From positions 1 through 64,000 of the forward strand of contig JABXJU010000001.1 in NCBI GenBank assembly GCA_013375405.1: DNA of 64,000 nucleotides. The letters run 5' to 3'. The stretch is from Candidatus Helarchaeota archaeon. Lineage in GTDB: Archaea; Asgardarchaeota; Lokiarchaeia; Helarchaeales; HEL-GB-A. Every line of letters begins with the position of its first letter. Within the stretch, counting starts at the first letter, position 1. Position numbers and translations under genes: made by a program. Below, one piece after another: positions 62,269-64,000 of the stretch. Under the pieces are notes generated by a model that was not told the DNA's origin, ran no database searches, and saw only the letters and a program-made list of their open reading frames with translations.

Positions 62269-64000
62269 TTATTTGATTCTTCTCTTTAAATATTTGTACA
62301 ACTCCCCAAACCATAAAACGCATGAAGATACTGCTATAGCTAATAACCATTCAGCCCAACCCAACGGCACAAACGAAAAGATCGAAGCGGTGACGGGTAT
62401 ATAAAGAACCAATACAACAAATCCTATGGAAATAATGAAATCTAAATTAACAAATTTGTTAGTAAATACTCCTAATTTAAAAATGGATTTTTTAGTAGAT
62501 CTCATATTCCATAAATTAAATAATTGAGAAAACATCATAGATAAAAATGCTACTGTTCTCGCTAGGCCAATAGTTGCGTCGTGGTTTAAGGGATCATAAT
62601 AGAGGGAAAATAAAAAAATATCCCCTATGGACATGATAATTACAAACATTATTATTAAAATATACATATCTTTTGATAGAATATTCTCCTTTCCTTTTCT
62701 TGGAGGCTCTTCTAGCACATCTCCATGTCCAGGTTCTGTTGCTAATGCAATATCTCCAGTTCCATCCGTAACAAGATTAAGCCAGAGGATATGAATGGGT
62801 AACAACGGCAATGGAAGCCCCATGAGGAGTGAAGTTATTACTGTGACATCTTCGGAGATACTAGTCGTGATGAGGTGCGTTGTGGTTCGCCTTATATTTG
62901 TGAAAATAATTCTACCTTCAATTACGGCATCCACAATAGTTGCAAAATTATCGTCAGCGAGTACCACTTCACTAGCTTCCCGTGCCACTTCTGTTCCGAT
63001 TATTCCCATTGAAATTCCGATATCAGCTTGCTTCAATGCTGGGGCATCGTTCACTCCGTCCCCCGTCATAGCCACGATATGTCCCAGTTTCTGGAGTTTT
63101 TTAACAGTTCTCAATTTCATCTCGGGCGACATGCGCGCAAACACGGAAACGTGTTGAAGGGCATCTTCAAATACCTCTTCTGGCATTTGGACCAATTCAC
63201 TTTCAGTTAAAGCCGATGGATGTTTACTACTTTTTTCAATTTCATCAATGAGGCCTATCTTTTTTGCTATCGCTATTGCAGTATTCCTGTGATCACCTGT
63301 TTGCATAATAACTCTAATTCCTGCCTTCTTCGTTCTAGCAATTGCTTCCCCCACCCCAATCCGGAGTGGGTCCATTAACCCAACAATGCCCACAAAAACA
63401 AGATCGGTGATTAATCCTTCTGAAAGCGTATTGACCTCCTCTGAAACTTTTCTATACGCAAGTCCTAGGACTCGCATTGCCTCTTCTGCTAGGTGTTCCA
63501 CTTGAACTGTAACGCCTTGACGGTCTTGGTGAGTTAATTTTCTTGTTTCTCCATTTTGGTTAGTGAATTTCGAGTGATTGATGACTACTTCGGGGGCACC
63601 TACCACATAAATTTCGTGCTCCTGATTTTCATCCCTTATCAGTGACGCACGATATTTCACAGCTGGATTAAAAGGCATACTATCAAGAAGTTTAATCCGT
63701 TCCAATAAATCATCTTTATAAAAACCTGCCTTCTCTCCAACGACAACAAGAGAAGCTTCGGTTGGGTCACCAATTACCCGATAAGCTTCTTCATGTTCTA
63801 AATCTTGCGCACTCATACAAGCACACACTTCAGTAAAACATGGATTACTTTCATCATCTTCGTCGGCCTTTAAAAGGCGGGCGTTATTACAAATTGCTGC
63901 TATATGTAGAAGTTTGGCTAGCCGTGGATTCTCAAGTGGCCTTATTATCTTCTCTTTTTGAAGGAATTCTCCGAAGGGCTCCCATCCCTGCCCTGTAACT
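62269..64000 (-). CDS. P-type cation (probably Ca2+) ATPase, 5' part cut by window edge
   Basis: The frame is open from the right edge to a stop at 62269, giving about 577 residues, so the visible part is larger than the ORF from the first ATG would suggest. It includes the nucleotide-binding domain (KYRASLIRD; VIGDPTEASLV), the hinge MTGDGVNDAPALKQADIGISMG, and the C-terminal membrane helices. The M6 motif WLNLVTDG and the M5 segment TTSISEDVTV keep the Ca2+-site residues of SERCA/PMR1 pumps. The phosphorylation motif DKTGT and earlier helices lie outside the window. Confidence 0.93.
   Translation of the reverse strand, partial: VTGQGWEPFGEFLQKEKIIRPLENPRLAKLLHIAAICNNARLLKADEDDESNPCFTEVCACMSAQDLEHEEAYRVIGDPTEASLVVVGEKAGFYKDDLLERIKLLDSMPFNPAVKYRASLIRDENQEHEIYVVGAPEVVINHSKFTNQNGETRKLTHQDRQGVTVQVEHLAEEAMRVLGLAYRKVSEEVNTLSEGLITDLVFVGIVGLMDPLRIGVGEAIARTKKAGIRVIMQTGDHRNTAIAIAKKIGLIDEIEKSSKHPSALTESELVQMPEEVFEDALQHVSVFARMSPEMKLRTVKKLQKLGHIVAMTGDGVNDAPALKQADIGISMGIIGTEVAREASEVVLADDNFATIVDAVIEGRIIFTNIRRTTTHLITTSISEDVTVITSLLMGLPLPLLPIHILWLNLVTDGTGDIALATEPGHGDVLEEPPRKGKENILSKDMYILIIMFVIIMSIGDIFLFSLYYDPLNHDATIGLARTVAFLSMMFSQLFNLWNMRSTKKSIFKLGVFTNKFVNLDFIISIGFVVLVLYIPVTASIFSFVPLGWAEWLLAIAVSSCVLWFGELYKYLKRRIK

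Noticed and set aside
1..64000. tRNA or rRNA genes, CRISPR arrays, insertion sequences, prophage
   Set aside because: No convincing cloverleaf or T-arm, no regular short repeats with spacers, no transposase or integrase seen on either strand. A covariance-model scan could still reveal a missed tRNA.

Overview
The window reads as a chromosome segment of an Asgard (Promethearchaeota) archaeon, most probably from the Lokiarchaeia side. The evidence is seen in the genes themselves. There are two eukaryote-like small GTPases: a longin-like/Ras-type fusion, and a Rag/Gtr-like GTPase with a C-terminal roadblock-like domain. Very long coiled-coil and surface proteins sit beside typical archaeal metabolism (archaeal thiolase/DUF35/HMG-CoA-synthase-like trio, AOR, HdrA, family III CoA transferases). 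Base composition is AT-rich, TTG starts are frequent, and several genes look leaderless with a TATA box about 26-30 nt upstream. No rRNA, tRNA, CRISPR array, insertion sequence or phage gene was seen.

Layout. 1-8563 (minus strand): an electron-bifurcation locus. An HdrA is followed by four genes resembling FlxD/C/B/A (MvhD-like protein, two Fe-S proteins, an FAD/NAD protein with a 2Fe-2S motif). A second HdrA and an HdrD-like protein cut by the window edge come next. The second HdrA is interrupted by two in-frame TGA codons, each exactly where its neighbour HdrA has a motif cysteine (CxC and CxxC). The simplest reading is one 649-residue selenoprotein with two selenocysteines, and a hairpin candidate for its SECIS element lies just after its stop. 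9152-11479: a membrane-anchored surface protein with a cytoplasmic domain. 11644-14771: an acyl-CoA trio whose HMG-CoA-synthase-like member lacks the catalytic cysteine, followed by two paralogous micro-membrane proteins and a thiolase remnant that betray a small tandem duplication.

14919-23896: a 1319-residue toroid/zinc-ribbon/coiled-coil protein ending in the same domain as the 9152 surface protein, the longin-GTPase, and small metabolic genes (OsmC, FAH-family, Nudix, RNase H). 24146-37678: a 2670-residue calcium-repeat surface protein, small membrane proteins, a GlcD/GlcF-like 2-hydroxyacid oxidation pair with an acidic repeat protein between them, and a secreted protein with a cytoplasmic zinc ribbon. 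37838-44036: an acyl-CoA racemase-like protein, a MoaD-like protein, AOR and its polyferredoxin partner.

44185-52677: a P-loop ATPase with a membrane partner, the Rag-like GTPase, then a co-directional set (polyferredoxin, CoA transferase, MFS transporter, ferredoxin-fusion protein, Cys-rich protein) that suggests uptake and CoA activation of an organic acid. 52724-64000: an ATC-hydrolase-like protein, a class II glutaminase facing a GCS2-like ligase, coiled-coil proteins, phosphoglycerate kinase, an ABC-2 exporter, an SDR and a P-type cation ATPase cut by the right edge.
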